Shown piece by piece: positions 8,635-18,618 of a stretch of 64,000 bases of DNA. Both the position numbers and the translations under genes were made by a program. Position 1 is the stretch's first letter, and every line of letters starts with the position of its first letter. This DNA comes from Mycolicibacterium bacteremicum (GTDB lineage: Bacteria; Actinomycetota; Actinomycetes; Mycobacteriales; Mycobacteriaceae), in the NCBI RefSeq assembly GCF_943913955.1, contig NZ_CALUAE010000002.1, positions 90,210 to 154,209 of the forward strand, read 5' to 3'. The notes below the pieces were generated by a model. It worked only from the letters and a program-made list of their open reading frames with translations. It did no database searches and was not told the DNA's origin.

Positions 8635-9488
8635 TCGATTGGCGTCGCGGGCTCTCCGCGCAGGACCGGGCGCGGATCACCGAGTTGATCGCCGTCGCCA
8701 CCGATCGTGACGGGGTGGCGCCGGTGGGGGATCAGGTGCTGCGCGAACTCGATCGCGATGACACCCGCCACCTGCTGGCCGTCGAGGGCGACGCGGTGGT
8801 GGGCTATCTGAACCTGGGTCCGGACATGGCCGAGGCCGTGGTGCACCCGGATCACCGTCGCCGCGGGATCGGGGCGCAGCTCATCGGCACCGGACTCGCC
8901 GCCGGTGACGCCGAGACCCGGATCTGGGCGCACGGCGATCTGCCTGCGGCCCGGGCCACCGCGGCCGCGCTCGGCCTGCACCCGGTCCGCGAGTTGTTGC
9001 AGATGCGTCGCCCGCTGGCCGACCTGCCGCCGCTGACACCGAAACACGAGGTCCGCACGTACGCCGGGAGCAGTGACGATGCGGATTTGCTGCGCGTCAA
9101 CAACGCGGCGTTCTCCTGGCACCCGGAGCAGGGCGGCTGGACCGAGGCCGAGATCGCCGAACGGCGGGCCGAATCCTGGTTCGACCCGCAGGGGCTGTTC
9201 CTGGCCTTCGAAGGTGCCAGGTTGTTGGGCTTCCACTGGACCAAGGTGCACAGCCCGGCGCTGGGCGAGGTGTACGTCGTCGGTGTCGACCCGGCCGCTC
9301 AGGGGCGTGGTCTCGGCGCGGAACTGACTTTGCTGGGGCTGCATCATCTGGCCGGTCGACTGGGCCCTGAGGCCGATGTCACACTGTACGTCGAGGGCAA
9401 CAACACCGCGGCCGTCAAAACGTATCGCCGCCTCGGGTTTGACGTTTTCAGCGCGGATCTGGCGTACGCCCGAGCAGCTGTGAACTAG
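8631..9488 (+). CDS. mshD: Mycothiol synthase (double GNAT acetyltransferase)
   Basis: MshD acetylates Cys-GlcN-Ins with acetyl-CoA, the last step of mycothiol synthesis. The 285-residue protein contains two GNAT domains. The C-terminal active one has the acetyl-CoA loop VDPAAQGRGLGAELT and VEGNNTAAVKTYRRLGF. It starts with GTG overlapping the glnR stop, the usual mycobacterial glnR-mshD pair. Mycothiol is a probable co-substrate for at least one arsenate reductase in the island, so this host gene matters for the cargo. Confidence 0.93.
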   Translation: MIDWRRGLSAQDRARITELIAVATDRDGVAPVGDQVLRELDRDDTRHLLAVEGDAVVGYLNLGPDMAEAVVHPDHRRRGIGAQLIGTGLAAGDAETRIWAHGDLPAARATAAALGLHPVRELLQMRRPLADLPPLTPKHEVRTYAGSSDDADLLRVNNAAFSWHPEQGGWTEAEIAERRAESWFDPQGLFLAFEGARLLGFHWTKVHSPALGEVYVVGVDPAAQGRGLGAELTLLGLHHLAGRLGPEADVTLYVEGNNTAAVKTYRRLGFDVFSADLAYARAAVN

Positions 9489-9496
9489 CTGTACCT

Positions 9497-9518
9497 GTTC
9501 ACCCCTCGTTCACTTTCC
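9497..9518 (+). promoter_or_regulatory. PHO box upstream of host pstS
   Basis: Two adjacent 11-bp direct repeats read GTTCACCCCTC and GTTCACTTTCC. This is the classic actinobacterial PHO box bound by RegX3/PhoP-type regulators under phosphate starvation. It starts 94 bp before the pstS start codon. Confidence 0.75.
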
Positions 9519-9590
9519 GTCCCCGGACCGTCCATCGCGGCCGAATACGTTGCCACGGAGTCTGAAGCCGTCAATAGGAAAGTGGGATTC

Positions 9591-10712
9591 GTGAAGCTCA
9601 ACATCGGCATGGCACTGTCGGCGACCGCAATCGCCGCCCTCACGCTGACCGCGTGCGGCAGCGACAACAACGCCGGCACCACGGCGGGCAGCGGTTCGGA
9701 GACCGGCTCCGCGTCGGCCGCCGACTGCGGCGGCAAGAACTCGATCACCGCCGAGGGCTCGACCGCCCAGCAGAACGCCATCGCGCTGTTCAACCAGGTG
9801 TGGAGCCAGAAGTGCCAGGGCAAGAACCTGTCCTACAACCCGACCGGCTCCGGTGCCGGCCGCGAGCAGTTCGTCGCGGGCAACGTCGATTTCGCCGGCT
9901 CGGACTCGGCGATCAAGGAAGAGCAGGCCCAGCAGGCCGCTCAGCGCTGCGGTGGCAACGAGGCGTGGAACCTGCCGCTGGTCTTCGGGCCCATCGCGAT
10001 GGCCTACAACATCGAGGGCGTCGACGGGCTGGTGCTCAACGGTGACCTGCTGGCCAAGATCTTCCAGGGCCAGATCACCAAGTGGAACGACCCCGCCATC
10101 ACCGCGCTGAACGAGGGCAAGACCCTGCCCGACACCAATATCACCCCCATCTTCCGCTCCGACTCCTCGGGCACCACCGACAACTTCCAGAAGTACCTGG
10201 AAGCGGCCTCGGGCGGCGCCTGGACCAAGGGTGACGGCAGCGAGTTCCAGGGCGGCGCCGGCGAGGGCGCGCAGAAGTCCGCGGGCGTCGCGCAGGCCGT
10301 GCAGGCCACCCCGGGCGCCATCGGTTACGTCGAGAAGGGCTTCGCCGACCAGGCCGGCATTCCCTACGCCCAGATCGACAACGGCAGCGGCGCGGTGGAA
10401 CTGACCGACGAGTCCGCGGGCAAGGCCATCGACGCCGCCAAGTTCGCCGCCGAGGGCAACGATCTGACCCTGGATCTGGCCTCGCTGTACGGCACCCAGG
10501 AGTCCGGTGCCTACCCGCTGGTGCTGGCCACCTACGAGGTCGTCTGCTCCAACGGCTATGACGCCGAGACCGCCGCGGCCGTCAAGTCCTTCCTGACGGT
10601 GGCCGCCAACGACGGCCAGGCCGGCCTGTCCGACGCCGGCTACGTGCCGCTGCCCGAGAAGTTCAAGGAGCGTCTGCTGACCTCCATCGAGGCCATCGGC
10701 CCGGCTGCCTAG
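9591..10712 (+). CDS. pstS: Phosphate-binding lipoprotein of host Pst transporter
   Basis: PstS captures inorganic phosphate outside the membrane and delivers it to PstCA. The 373-residue product has a signal peptide with lipobox LTAC (Cys22) and phosphate-binding motifs GSTAQQN, PTGSGAGREQF, FAGSDSAI and SDSSGTTDNFQKYL. I chose GTG at 9591 (KLNIGMALSATA), which gives the usual Lys after the start. A GTG at 9582 is also possible. It is driven from the PHO box just upstream. Its operon is broken downstream in pstA, so its transporter is probably non-functional unless it works with island parts. Confidence 0.93.
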   Translation: MKLNIGMALSATAIAALTLTACGSDNNAGTTAGSGSETGSASAADCGGKNSITAEGSTAQQNAIALFNQVWSQKCQGKNLSYNPTGSGAGREQFVAGNVDFAGSDSAIKEEQAQQAAQRCGGNEAWNLPLVFGPIAMAYNIEGVDGLVLNGDLLAKIFQGQITKWNDPAITALNEGKTLPDTNITPIFRSDSSGTTDNFQKYLEAASGGAWTKGDGSEFQGGAGEGAQKSAGVAQAVQATPGAIGYVEKGFADQAGIPYAQIDNGSGAVELTDESAGKAIDAAKFAAEGNDLTLDLASLYGTQESGAYPLVLATYEVVCSNGYDAETAAAVKSFLTVAANDGQAGLSDAGYVPLPEKFKERLLTSIEAIGPAA

Positions 10713-10759
10713 TTCACTGGCACATCGGCGAATTCGAGGCGAGGATGGGTGCCTGACGT

Positions 10760-11833
10760 ATGACTTTCAAAGGTATCGACAAGGGTTCAGACGGGAACTC
10801 AGTGACTATTCCGAATCCAGCCGACTCGGGGTCGGGTGAGGCACTGGCCGCACCCTTCCCCGAGCCCACCCCGATCTCGACGAATCCGTCGAAGAACGCC
10901 AAGGTGCGCCCGGGCGACCGCATCTTCAGCGGCCTGGCCACCGGCTCCGGCGTCCTGATCATCGCGATCATCGCGGCGATCGGCTTCTTCCTGCTGTGGC
11001 GCGCGATCCCGGCGCTGCAGCGCAACGAGGAGAACTTCTTCCTCTTCGGTGGCAACTGGGTCACCACCGACACCTCGGCGATGAGCTTCGGCATCCTCGA
11101 CCTGCTCCAGGTCACCGTGTTCGTGTCGGTGTTCGCTCTGGTGATCGCGATGCCCATCGCGCTGGGCATCGCGATCTACCTGACCAACTACGCGCACAAG
11201 CGGGTCAAGGGCCCGCTGGCCTACATGGTCGATCTGCTGGCCGCGGTGCCCTCGATCATCTACGGCGTCTGGGGCCTCTACGTGCTGGCGCCGGCCATCA
11301 AGCCGGTCGCGGTGTGGCTCAACGAGAACATGAGCTGGCTGTTCCTGTTCTCCACCGGTAACGCGTCGGTCGCCGGTGGCGGCACCATCTTCACCGCCGG
11401 CATCGTGCTCGCGGTGATGATCCTGCCGATCATCACCGCGGTCACCCGCGAGGTGTTCGTCCAGACGCCGCGCGGTCAGATCGAGGCCGCGTTGGCGCTC
11501 GGCGCCACCCGCTGGGAGGTGGTGCGGACCACGGTGCTGCCGTTCGGCATGTCCGGCTACATCTCCGGCGCCATGCTGGGCCTGGGTCGCGCACTCGGCG
11601 AGACGATCGCGCTGCTGATCATCCTGCGCGGCACCCAGACCGCCTTCGGTTGGTCGCTGTTCGACGGTGGCTTCACCTTCGCCAGCAAGATCGCCTCGGC
11701 GGCATCGGAATTCAACGATCAGTACAAGGCCGGCGCCTATATCGCGGCCGGCCTGGTGCTGTTCATCCTCACGTTCGTGGTGAACTCGCTGGCGCGTGCC
11801 GCGGTCTCCGGAAAGGACAGGTCCGCATCATGA
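10760..11833 (+). CDS. pstC: Phosphate ABC transporter permease PstC (host copy)
   Basis: This 357-residue permease has a polar cytosolic N-terminus, then about six membrane helices. The EAA-type cytoplasmic loop reads EAALALGATRWEVVRTTVLPFG, followed by GLGRALGETIALLIIL, both typical of PstC. It pairs with PstA in the inner membrane. The stop overlaps the ATG of pstA. The gene is intact, but its partner pstA is interrupted by the island. Confidence 0.93.
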   Translation: MTFKGIDKGSDGNSVTIPNPADSGSGEALAAPFPEPTPISTNPSKNAKVRPGDRIFSGLATGSGVLIIAIIAAIGFFLLWRAIPALQRNEENFFLFGGNWVTTDTSAMSFGILDLLQVTVFVSVFALVIAMPIALGIAIYLTNYAHKRVKGPLAYMVDLLAAVPSIIYGVWGLYVLAPAIKPVAVWLNENMSWLFLFSTGNASVAGGGTIFTAGIVLAVMILPIITAVTREVFVQTPRGQIEAALALGATRWEVVRTTVLPFGMSGYISGAMLGLGRALGETIALLIILRGTQTAFGWSLFDGGFTFASKIASAASEFNDQYKAGAYIAAGLVLFILTFVVNSLARAAVSGKDRSAS

Positions 11834-12468
11834 CCGCAGCGCTGGAGAAGCCGGTCAAGGCACCCACCTTCCAGGGGGTCAGCGGCCGACGCAAGTTCAC
11901 CGACAACCTGGCCACGGTGCTGGTCACCGCCTCGGTCGTGATCGCGATCATCCCGCTGCTGTGGGTGCTCTACACGGTGGTGTCCAAGGGCATCGGGGTG
12001 GTCACCTCGAGCACCTGGTGGATGAATTCGCAGGCCGGTATGACGGCCTTCGCCGCCGGTGGTGGCGCCTACCACGCGATCGTCGGCTCGCTGCTGCAGG
12101 CGCTGATCTGCGCGGTCATCTCCATCCCGATCGGCATCTTCGTCGCCATCTATCTGGTGGAGTACGGCGGCGGGACGCGCCTGGGCAAGATCACCACCTT
12201 CATGGTCGACATCCTCACCGGTGTGCCCTCGATCGTGGCGGCGCTGTTCATCTACGCGCTGTGGGTGGCCACCTTCGGCTTCCAGCGTTCGGGCTTCGCG
12301 GTCTCGCTGGCGCTGGTGCTGCTGATGATCCCGGTGATCGTGCGTTCCACCGAGGAGATGCTGCGCATCGTGCCGATGGACCTGCGCGAGGCCAGTTACG
12401 CACTGGGCGTGCCGAAGTGGAAGACCATCTCGGCGATCGTGGTGCCGACGGCGCGCGCGCTTCTATAG
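11830..12468 (+). pseudogene. pstA: Host pstA, 5' fragment truncated by the island
   Basis: PstA is the second membrane subunit of the phosphate channel. The frame is normal for about 208 codons, including the EAA loop (LREASYALGVPKWKTISAIVVP), and then breaks at ..VVPTA. Island bases add RALL and a TAG at 12466-12468. Intact relatives continue with a GIVTGILLxLARVMGETAPL segment that is found 41.5 kb away at 53,983. The fragment lacks the last transmembrane part and should not form a working channel. The start overlaps the pstC stop. Confidence 0.93.
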
Positions 12469-12483
12469 CTGAGGAAACTGTTG
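12461..12483 (+). repeat. Left terminal inverted repeat of the island
   Basis: Starting TTCTATAGCTG and ending AACTGTTG, it matches the reverse complement of 53957-53980 at most positions. The shared blocks are TTCT, GCTG and AACTGTTG, with one gap. Confidence 0.65.
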
Positions 12484-12515
12484 TGGTTGAATGATCGGAT
12501 CCGACGAAGGGTCTG

Positions 12516-13970
12516 ATGGTGGCTGCTGGTGGCTGGCGGGTTCATCGCTATGATTTCGGCCGGCCGGCTGATGACCTGCCTGAATCGCTGCGAAACAGAG
12601 GCGGCACGCTTGCTGACCTTGTGAGCGACGTCGGCGGCCGCGATAAATCCTGGTTTCTATTGGGGCCCAATGGATTTCCTGACCTGCGGGTCAATGCATT
12701 CCTAAGCTCTCCGCGGATGAGAAACCTTTCGGCCAATACGAACAGGGACTACACTTACTCGCTTGCTCTCTGGCTCAACTTCCTGGAATCCCACGGCGAA
12801 CAGTGGTGGACGGCGACCGGCGACGACGCCGAGGAGTTCGAGTTCTGGCGCCTGACCGACCCCGCTAACACGTCGATCGTTGAAACGTCGACCTACTCGA
12901 AGGATGTCGCTGCCTGTAAGAAGTTCTATCGCTGGGCGGCGTCGCGTTACCCAGACGTGAGCGACGTCTTCGGCGAAGTGTCATTCCCCCGATCCAAACG
13001 AGACGCCGGCGTCAAATGGCTGGATCCTAAGGCGATCACTAGGTGGCGTGACATCGGATTGCAGGGACGCGATCTCAGTGGCCGACAGGATGCGACTTGG
13101 CGCGGCCGAAACGATCAGCGAGACAGTGCATTCGCGGACGGACTTTTTGGAACCGGTCTGCGGCTGACAGAATGGGGAAGTGTTGTCCTCCCGGAATTGC
13201 CTCGGGTGGAACGCGGACGCCAGTTCTATACGTGCAGACTGGCGGATGCATGCGCCAAGGGCGGTTATGGACACCCGTATTGGATGCCGCGAGCGGTGCT
13301 GCAGGCCGTTGGCGCTTATGTCGAGGGGGCCCGCGCACGAGCGGTACGTGAAGCGCAGGCGTCGGGACGGTACGAAGCCCTTGCAGCCCGCCAGATGGTG
13401 CGCCCTGATAAGCGAGACGGGTACGTCCATCTGGTGACCAGCGATGGGCAGACCGCGCGTCAGTCATGGAACTTGATCTCGCCTGCTGCCCGGCGAAACT
13501 TGTATCAGCTCAACGCGACCGGTATCGAGCCCCTCGCGCTGTGGCTCAACGAGGACGGTCTGCCGCGTGACCCGCACGGTTGGCACCACACGTTCAAAAA
13601 CGCCAATAAGCGAATTGAGGATCTGGGGTTACAGAACTTTCGCTGCACTCCGCATATGCACCGGCATTCCTTCGCTCTGAAGTGGTTCGCCATCGGAAAG
13701 CTCGTCTATTCTGCAAAACTCGGCCACCTCAGTGACGAGGAGGCACAGGACTTTCGCGCACAGTTCGGAGACACGTGGCACTTGGTCCAGTCAATGCTCG
13801 GGCACGCGAGCGTCGAGACCACGAAATCCGTCTATCTCGAACCGTTTCGTAGTCTCGACGTCGAAGTTCTCTTGGCGCACGCAGACGGCTTCCCCCTAGG
13901 TGACTTCCTCAATCAGGCCTTCCTGCAGCATCCGAATGTAGCCAGCGATCCCCTGGTGTCTACACCGTGA
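12516..13970 (+). CDS. Tyrosine recombinase, first of three (TnpA-like)
   Basis: This 484-residue site-specific recombinase probably catalyses excision and integration of the island. An N-terminal SAM-like DNA-binding part (about 60-150) is followed by a catalytic domain with a full set of visible residues. Box I Arg216 is in FGTGLRLTEW, HxxR is at 380-383 (HMHR), and LGH..Y runs from His430 to nucleophile Tyr440 (LGHASVETTKSVYLE). It begins about 50 bp inside the left end. The ATG of this frame is the first good one, and its stop overlaps the next gene by 4 bases. GC content is visibly lower than in the host flank. Confidence 0.88.
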   Translation: MVAAGGWRVHRYDFGRPADDLPESLRNRGGTLADLVSDVGGRDKSWFLLGPNGFPDLRVNAFLSSPRMRNLSANTNRDYTYSLALWLNFLESHGEQWWTATGDDAEEFEFWRLTDPANTSIVETSTYSKDVAACKKFYRWAASRYPDVSDVFGEVSFPRSKRDAGVKWLDPKAITRWRDIGLQGRDLSGRQDATWRGRNDQRDSAFADGLFGTGLRLTEWGSVVLPELPRVERGRQFYTCRLADACAKGGYGHPYWMPRAVLQAVGAYVEGARARAVREAQASGRYEALAARQMVRPDKRDGYVHLVTSDGQTARQSWNLISPAARRNLYQLNATGIEPLALWLNEDGLPRDPHGWHHTFKNANKRIEDLGLQNFRCTPHMHRHSFALKWFAIGKLVYSAKLGHLSDEEAQDFRAQFGDTWHLVQSMLGHASVETTKSVYLEPFRSLDVEVLLAHADGFPLGDFLNQAFLQHPNVASDPLVSTP

Positions 13971-15838
13971 GCCCACGCGGGCGGCTGGCCACTCTTCCCG
14001 AGCCGAACCACTCATCGCCACACGGCTTGCAAGGCGATGGCGTCACTGTGCGCTGCTACGTTCAGGGCGCGAATATCTTTCGAGATTTCGACTTCAGCAC
14101 CCTTCCCGTTGCCTCTGAACTTCAGTCAGAACTTGCAGTAGCGTTCGCGGGTCGATGCGCTCCGGGCCAAGGGTTGACTCGCCTCGATGGCTTCCGGAGT
14201 TATTCACGCGCGGCGCGCCTATTCGCCAGCTACCTGAGTACTCTTCCGACACCGGCGACGAAAATGGCGGAGATCAGCCCCGAGCACATCGATGGCTTTG
14301 TCGCACATCGACGTGGTTCGACGTCTGTCCACAGTGATGTTCGGCGGCTGAAGTCCCTGTTGCGATTCGCGAGCGTCGAGAGTCCCTCTCTTGCTGCCAA
14401 ACTCATTGAGCCGAGCCCAGCCTACGTTCGCAAGAGCGAAAAGCGGAGTTATAGCCGCGGGGACTTTACTGCCATCGCTCAGGCTGCAAGATCAGATTTG
14501 CGTGCGGCAGCCCAACGAATACGCACGAACCGCACTCTGGTGCGGCAGTTCCGCGCCGGAGAACTTTCAGACTCGGATCGGCGACTGGAGCTCATGAGCT
14601 ACGTCGAGGCCAATGGCGACGTGCCTCGATACGAACGCAAGACGCCGCAAAGCTTAGCGCCGCCGATGTACTGGGTACAACGGTCAGGATTCGGCACGGT
14701 TACCGATATCGTCAGTTGGACACATCTGAATTGTGTCGAGCTTGCCGCTGGCGCGATCCTCTTGACGATCATGACCGGCCAGAATCCCAGCGTCGTAATG
14801 GATCTGGCAGCTGCGCACCATCGAACCGACGGACACATCGACGGAGAAACCGCGACGGCAGTTCTGGACACCTACAAACCCCGACGTGGACGCCGGGCAT
14901 ACATGAATCTCGCATTATCAGAGATTCCGGATTGGATCAGCGCGCCGTCCAACGCGGGTCGACTCAAGTTGCGGGATGAATTGCACACACCGTTCGGCGT
15001 GTACGCGCTTCTGCTCGACCTGTCAGCACGCTCCCGAGACTTATCCGACTCTGATCGACTTCTCGTAGGGTGGCATGGATCAGGCGGTCTCGGCGGCCAA
15101 GGGCGAGGCATGCGCGTCCTACGCCACCGTGAACCGTTTCGGGTGTGGTCGTCGCGGCACAACCTGCTTTCCGAGGATGAGGGCGACGGTGGTCCAGTCA
15201 GTTTGCGGGTAACACTGGATCGCCTACGTCTGACCTACCTAGAGCTTCATCAGAAGCCGGTGGCTCATACCGATAATACCCTCGTCAAGGACTACCTCGG
15301 CAGGAACCGGGGCAACCTCAAGGAATACAGAAACGTGGTTGCGGATGCGCTGGCCGAGGAGGTGGCCAAGGCTCGCAGCCGGAACGTGATCGAGACAATC
15401 AGCAAGGATGAACTTTCACGAGTTGACCCACAGACACTGGCGGCGAAGCACGGTATCGAACCGCTGATCTTCAAGCGGATGGTGGCTGGTGAACTCGACA
15501 CGGTGATGAACGCCTGCATCGATAATGAGAACAGCCCATATTCGGCCGCGGGCGAGCCGTGCCGCGCCTCATTCATGATGTGCCTGGAATGTCCCTGCGC
15601 CAGGGCGCTGCCACGGCACCTCCCTATTCAGGTGTTGGTATATGACAGTCTCGAAAACCGCCGCGCTGCAATGACACCGTTGACCTGGACCAGACGGTTC
15701 GCCCAACCTCACGCCCAGCTGGCTGATCTCCTCAGCGCCCACCATCCATCAGATGTTGAGGATGCCAGACAACACGCCAGCGACGCTCAACGCGCCATCG
15801 TTGAACGGTTCATGAATCGCGAGACCGATTTCCGATGA
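13967..15838 (+). CDS. Recombinase-like protein, second of three (TnpB-like)
   Basis: This 623-residue protein has the expected position and length of the middle protein of a Tn554-type trio. An N-terminal SAM-like region is visible at about 60-140 (FRSYSRAARLFASYLSTLP). Its box I equivalent reads LLTIMTGQNPSVVMDLA, where tyrosine recombinases normally have Arg, and I find no clear HxxR or Tyr motif. It may therefore be catalytically degenerate and act structurally. The C-terminus carries a Cys cluster (GEPCRASFMMCLECPCARAL) that looks like a metal-binding finger. It overlaps both neighbours by 4 bases, implying coupled translation. Confidence 0.75.
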   Translation: MSPRGRLATLPEPNHSSPHGLQGDGVTVRCYVQGANIFRDFDFSTLPVASELQSELAVAFAGRCAPGQGLTRLDGFRSYSRAARLFASYLSTLPTPATKMAEISPEHIDGFVAHRRGSTSVHSDVRRLKSLLRFASVESPSLAAKLIEPSPAYVRKSEKRSYSRGDFTAIAQAARSDLRAAAQRIRTNRTLVRQFRAGELSDSDRRLELMSYVEANGDVPRYERKTPQSLAPPMYWVQRSGFGTVTDIVSWTHLNCVELAAGAILLTIMTGQNPSVVMDLAAAHHRTDGHIDGETATAVLDTYKPRRGRRAYMNLALSEIPDWISAPSNAGRLKLRDELHTPFGVYALLLDLSARSRDLSDSDRLLVGWHGSGGLGGQGRGMRVLRHREPFRVWSSRHNLLSEDEGDGGPVSLRVTLDRLRLTYLELHQKPVAHTDNTLVKDYLGRNRGNLKEYRNVVADALAEEVAKARSRNVIETISKDELSRVDPQTLAAKHGIEPLIFKRMVAGELDTVMNACIDNENSPYSAAGEPCRASFMMCLECPCARALPRHLPIQVLVYDSLENRRAAMTPLTWTRRFAQPHAQLADLLSAHHPSDVEDARQHASDAQRAIVERFMNRETDFR

Positions 15839-17979
15839 CCTTTCCGCTTCCCGTCCCGACATGGACGGAGCCACCGCCTCAGGGTGTGCACTGGCCCAAC
15901 GACAGCACACCTGTGCTTTTCGAACGCGAGCTCCTGCCAGGTACGGATATTTCGACGCTCAGCCGATTCGGCGACGATCGCTGGAGACTGAACGAAGGGT
16001 TCTTCGAACAGCACGCTCCGGCCCGGAGTTTGAACTTCATGGCTATCCCAGCCAACCTCCGTTCGGCCTCCAAGCACTACTTCTGGCAGCTGATCAACCA
16101 CGACTATCCCGTATCGTTTCGCCGCGCAGGCACCGAGCGGGCGGCGCTGCTCTCGGTTTGCAACTCGTGGGCGGCGTTTAAAGACTTCACGATTTGGCTG
16201 AACCGACAACAAATTCACGCCTTCGGCAATGTCGATAACGACATGCTCGATGCCTACCTGTCGTACCTTGGCGAGCGGCAGATCACCGTCGACTCCAAGT
16301 ACCGGCGCGTCACCGAGGTGCGGCGGTTGTGGTGCTACCGCAGCATACTTCCTCGGTCGATGAGACTGCCCGAGGCACCGCCGTGGAACGACGATGCCGC
16401 CCACGAACTTCTCGGCAAGTACGCGCACCGCCGCGGGAACCGAACGGCGCGGATTGCAGAAGCCACCATGCAGCCACTGTTGCTTTGGGCCCTGCGCTTT
16501 GTGGAAGATTTCGCCGAGGACATCCTCGCTGCCCACACTGAGTACCTCTGGCTACGAAGCCGATCGCCCCAAGCACGATCCGCAACCAACGGAGGATCGC
16601 TTCCACGGCGGGGCAAGGGCATTGCAGAGAACCGCGTCCGCGCCTACATCGATGCGCTTCGGGACACAGGGGGTGCGCTACCAGGTAAACGAGACGAGCA
16701 CGGCACCGTCACCATCAACGGCCAACACCTCGAAATGCTGCTCGAGGTGTCGTTCACTCACCTGACTTGGGTCCAGCGTGCCGGCAAGTTGCTACTGGAC
16801 TCCGGCCTGCCGATCGCTGAGGATGCCTATCTCACCACGCCGATCCGCGGCACGCTTGACTCTCACATTTGGCGCGCCGGGCCGATCGCCTTCGATGAGG
16901 CTCGTATGCTCGCACGACATCTGAGCACGGCGTGTCTCATCGTGATCGCCTATCTTTCAGGGGCACGACCAGGTGAAGTGCTGAATCTGCGTCGTGGGTG
17001 TATCGAACGAGACGATATCGCCGACATGTGGCTCATGTCCGGAGTGTTCTACAAGAACGCTGTCGACTCCGACGGCAACAGGTTGCCCGCGGGCGCGGAT
17101 CGGCGCGACCCCTGGGTGGTCGTCGAGCCTGTTGCGGACGCCGTACACATCCTCGAACGCTTGCACGGCCGAGATCTCCTGTTTCCAGCGAAGATTCAGC
17201 CGTATCGGAAGTCAACCACCTTTGACCGGCAGGGAGAAGCGCGCAGTAGCTCCGTTGCCAACACCAACATCAACGCCTTTGTCGACTGGGTCAATACATT
17301 TGCCGTTGCCCACGGCAGGCCGGGCATACCGCTTGATCCCCATGGTCCGATAAACATCTCGCGGTTTCGTCGCACGCTGGCATGGTTCATTCGCCGACGC
17401 CCGCGAGGACTTGTCGCCGGTGCCATCCAGTATGGGCATGTCCACACGCGCTTGATTCAGGGCTATGCCGGCGACTACCAGTCGGGCTTCCCCGACGACT
17501 ACGCCTACGAAGACTTCCTGGCCCGCCTTGAGCAGATCGCCCAAGATCACGAGGCTCTGGAAGGAGGCGAGCACGTGTCGGGACCTGCCGCAGCTACCTA
17601 CCAGCAACGCGTCAAGGCTGCCGATAGTGCCTTCAGCGGACACGTACTGACCAGCAATCGGCAAGCCCGAGACCTCCTCGGGAACCCTCTATTACAGATT
17701 TACCACGGGGAAGGCATGACCTGCGTTTTCAACCCGAAGGAAGCCGCCTGCCAGCTGAGAGGCTCAAAGGATGATCCCCAGGTCACGCCAGATATTGACG
17801 ACTGCCGACCTCGTTGCCGCTGCATCGCCCACACCGACCGCGACATTGCCAAAGTCCGAGAAGCACAGGACGAACTGCAGCAACTAGTAAACGACCCCCT
17901 GGCCCCGTCCATCAGACGCGCCCGCGAACTGCGGGAATTGAATCGTCTCGACGCAATTCTCGAAAGGCACTGCCCATGA
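15835..17979 (+). CDS. Tyrosine recombinase, third of three
   Basis: This 714-residue recombinase keeps Arg378 in AYLSGARPGEVLNL, a box II region ISRFRRTLAWFI with Arg512/513 but Ser in the usual His position, and YGHVHTRLIQGYAG with His535 and candidate nucleophile Tyr544. A Cys-rich C-terminal segment (about 640-680, DDCRPRCRCIAHTD) suggests a zinc-binding finger, as in the second protein. It works with its two partners as an integration complex, judging by the overlapping gene order. ATGA overlaps occur at both ends. Confidence 0.85.
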   Translation: MTFPLPVPTWTEPPPQGVHWPNDSTPVLFERELLPGTDISTLSRFGDDRWRLNEGFFEQHAPARSLNFMAIPANLRSASKHYFWQLINHDYPVSFRRAGTERAALLSVCNSWAAFKDFTIWLNRQQIHAFGNVDNDMLDAYLSYLGERQITVDSKYRRVTEVRRLWCYRSILPRSMRLPEAPPWNDDAAHELLGKYAHRRGNRTARIAEATMQPLLLWALRFVEDFAEDILAAHTEYLWLRSRSPQARSATNGGSLPRRGKGIAENRVRAYIDALRDTGGALPGKRDEHGTVTINGQHLEMLLEVSFTHLTWVQRAGKLLLDSGLPIAEDAYLTTPIRGTLDSHIWRAGPIAFDEARMLARHLSTACLIVIAYLSGARPGEVLNLRRGCIERDDIADMWLMSGVFYKNAVDSDGNRLPAGADRRDPWVVVEPVADAVHILERLHGRDLLFPAKIQPYRKSTTFDRQGEARSSSVANTNINAFVDWVNTFAVAHGRPGIPLDPHGPINISRFRRTLAWFIRRRPRGLVAGAIQYGHVHTRLIQGYAGDYQSGFPDDYAYEDFLARLEQIAQDHEALEGGEHVSGPAAATYQQRVKAADSAFSGHVLTSNRQARDLLGNPLLQIYHGEGMTCVFNPKEAACQLRGSKDDPQVTPDIDDCRPRCRCIAHTDRDIAKVREAQDELQQLVNDPLAPSIRRARELRELNRLDAILERHCP

Positions 17980-18395
17980 AATCTCGGGTAGACGACCATG
18001 ATTCGACACGAGAGAAAATCATGGCCGCCATGGACAGGCTATTAGCGGGTGACCCCCTCCGGTCCACCGGTAGGCTGTCGGTCTCCCAGCTTGCCGTCGA
18101 AGCGGGGGTCGAGCGATGGCATCTGACGCATCAGCACGTCGACCTTAAAGAGCTATTCCAAGCCAAGGTACGCAACGCAGACGGTGCTCCGGCCGCATTC
18201 GCGCGGCGCCTCAGCGACTACGAAAAGCTCAAGGCCGACCATGCAAAGCTCGTTGTCCACTGCACCGAACTGGAACAACGACTCGAGTTGTACGCCACCG
18301 TCATCAACGTCCTGTCCCTAGAGCTAGACGCCACCCGCAACAAAAAATCAGTGACCCGCATCGATGCTCGTCGGGATTCATCAACACCCGGCTGA
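17976..18395 (+). CDS. Small HTH/coiled-coil accessory protein of the recombinase trio (TnpC/DUF6262-like)
   Basis: This 139-residue protein starts MKSRVDDHDSTREKIMAAMD at an ATG overlapping the stop of the third recombinase. Residues ~28-60 (SVSQLAVEAGVERWHLTHQH) resemble the helix-turn-helix of TetR-like N-termini. A heptad-rich region follows (LKADHAKLVVHCTELEQRLE) that should form a coiled coil. Proteins of this kind follow the recombinases in Tn554-like elements, where TnpC influences transposition frequency and orientation. The 220 bp that follow hold no gene that I recognise. Confidence 0.7.
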   Translation: MKSRVDDHDSTREKIMAAMDRLLAGDPLRSTGRLSVSQLAVEAGVERWHLTHQHVDLKELFQAKVRNADGAPAAFARRLSDYEKLKADHAKLVVHCTELEQRLELYATVINVLSLELDATRNKKSVTRIDARRDSSTPG

Positions 18396-18618
18396 TGAGT
18401 GCCCCGAGAAGGTCGCGCGGCAGCGTCGGGCCACCCGCCTCGCAGGCTATCTGCGCACGCTCAGTGACCCGGGCCGAACAACCCCAGGCTATCTTCAGCG
18501 TGGACGGTTTCGCGCCTGGCTTCGGGCCCCTATTGGTCGGCTCGACTTCAAAACTGGCTCGTGCCATGCATACAATGTGGCCGCGATTTCAGTTCGGCGT
18601 AAGAGTTTAGGTGCTGAG

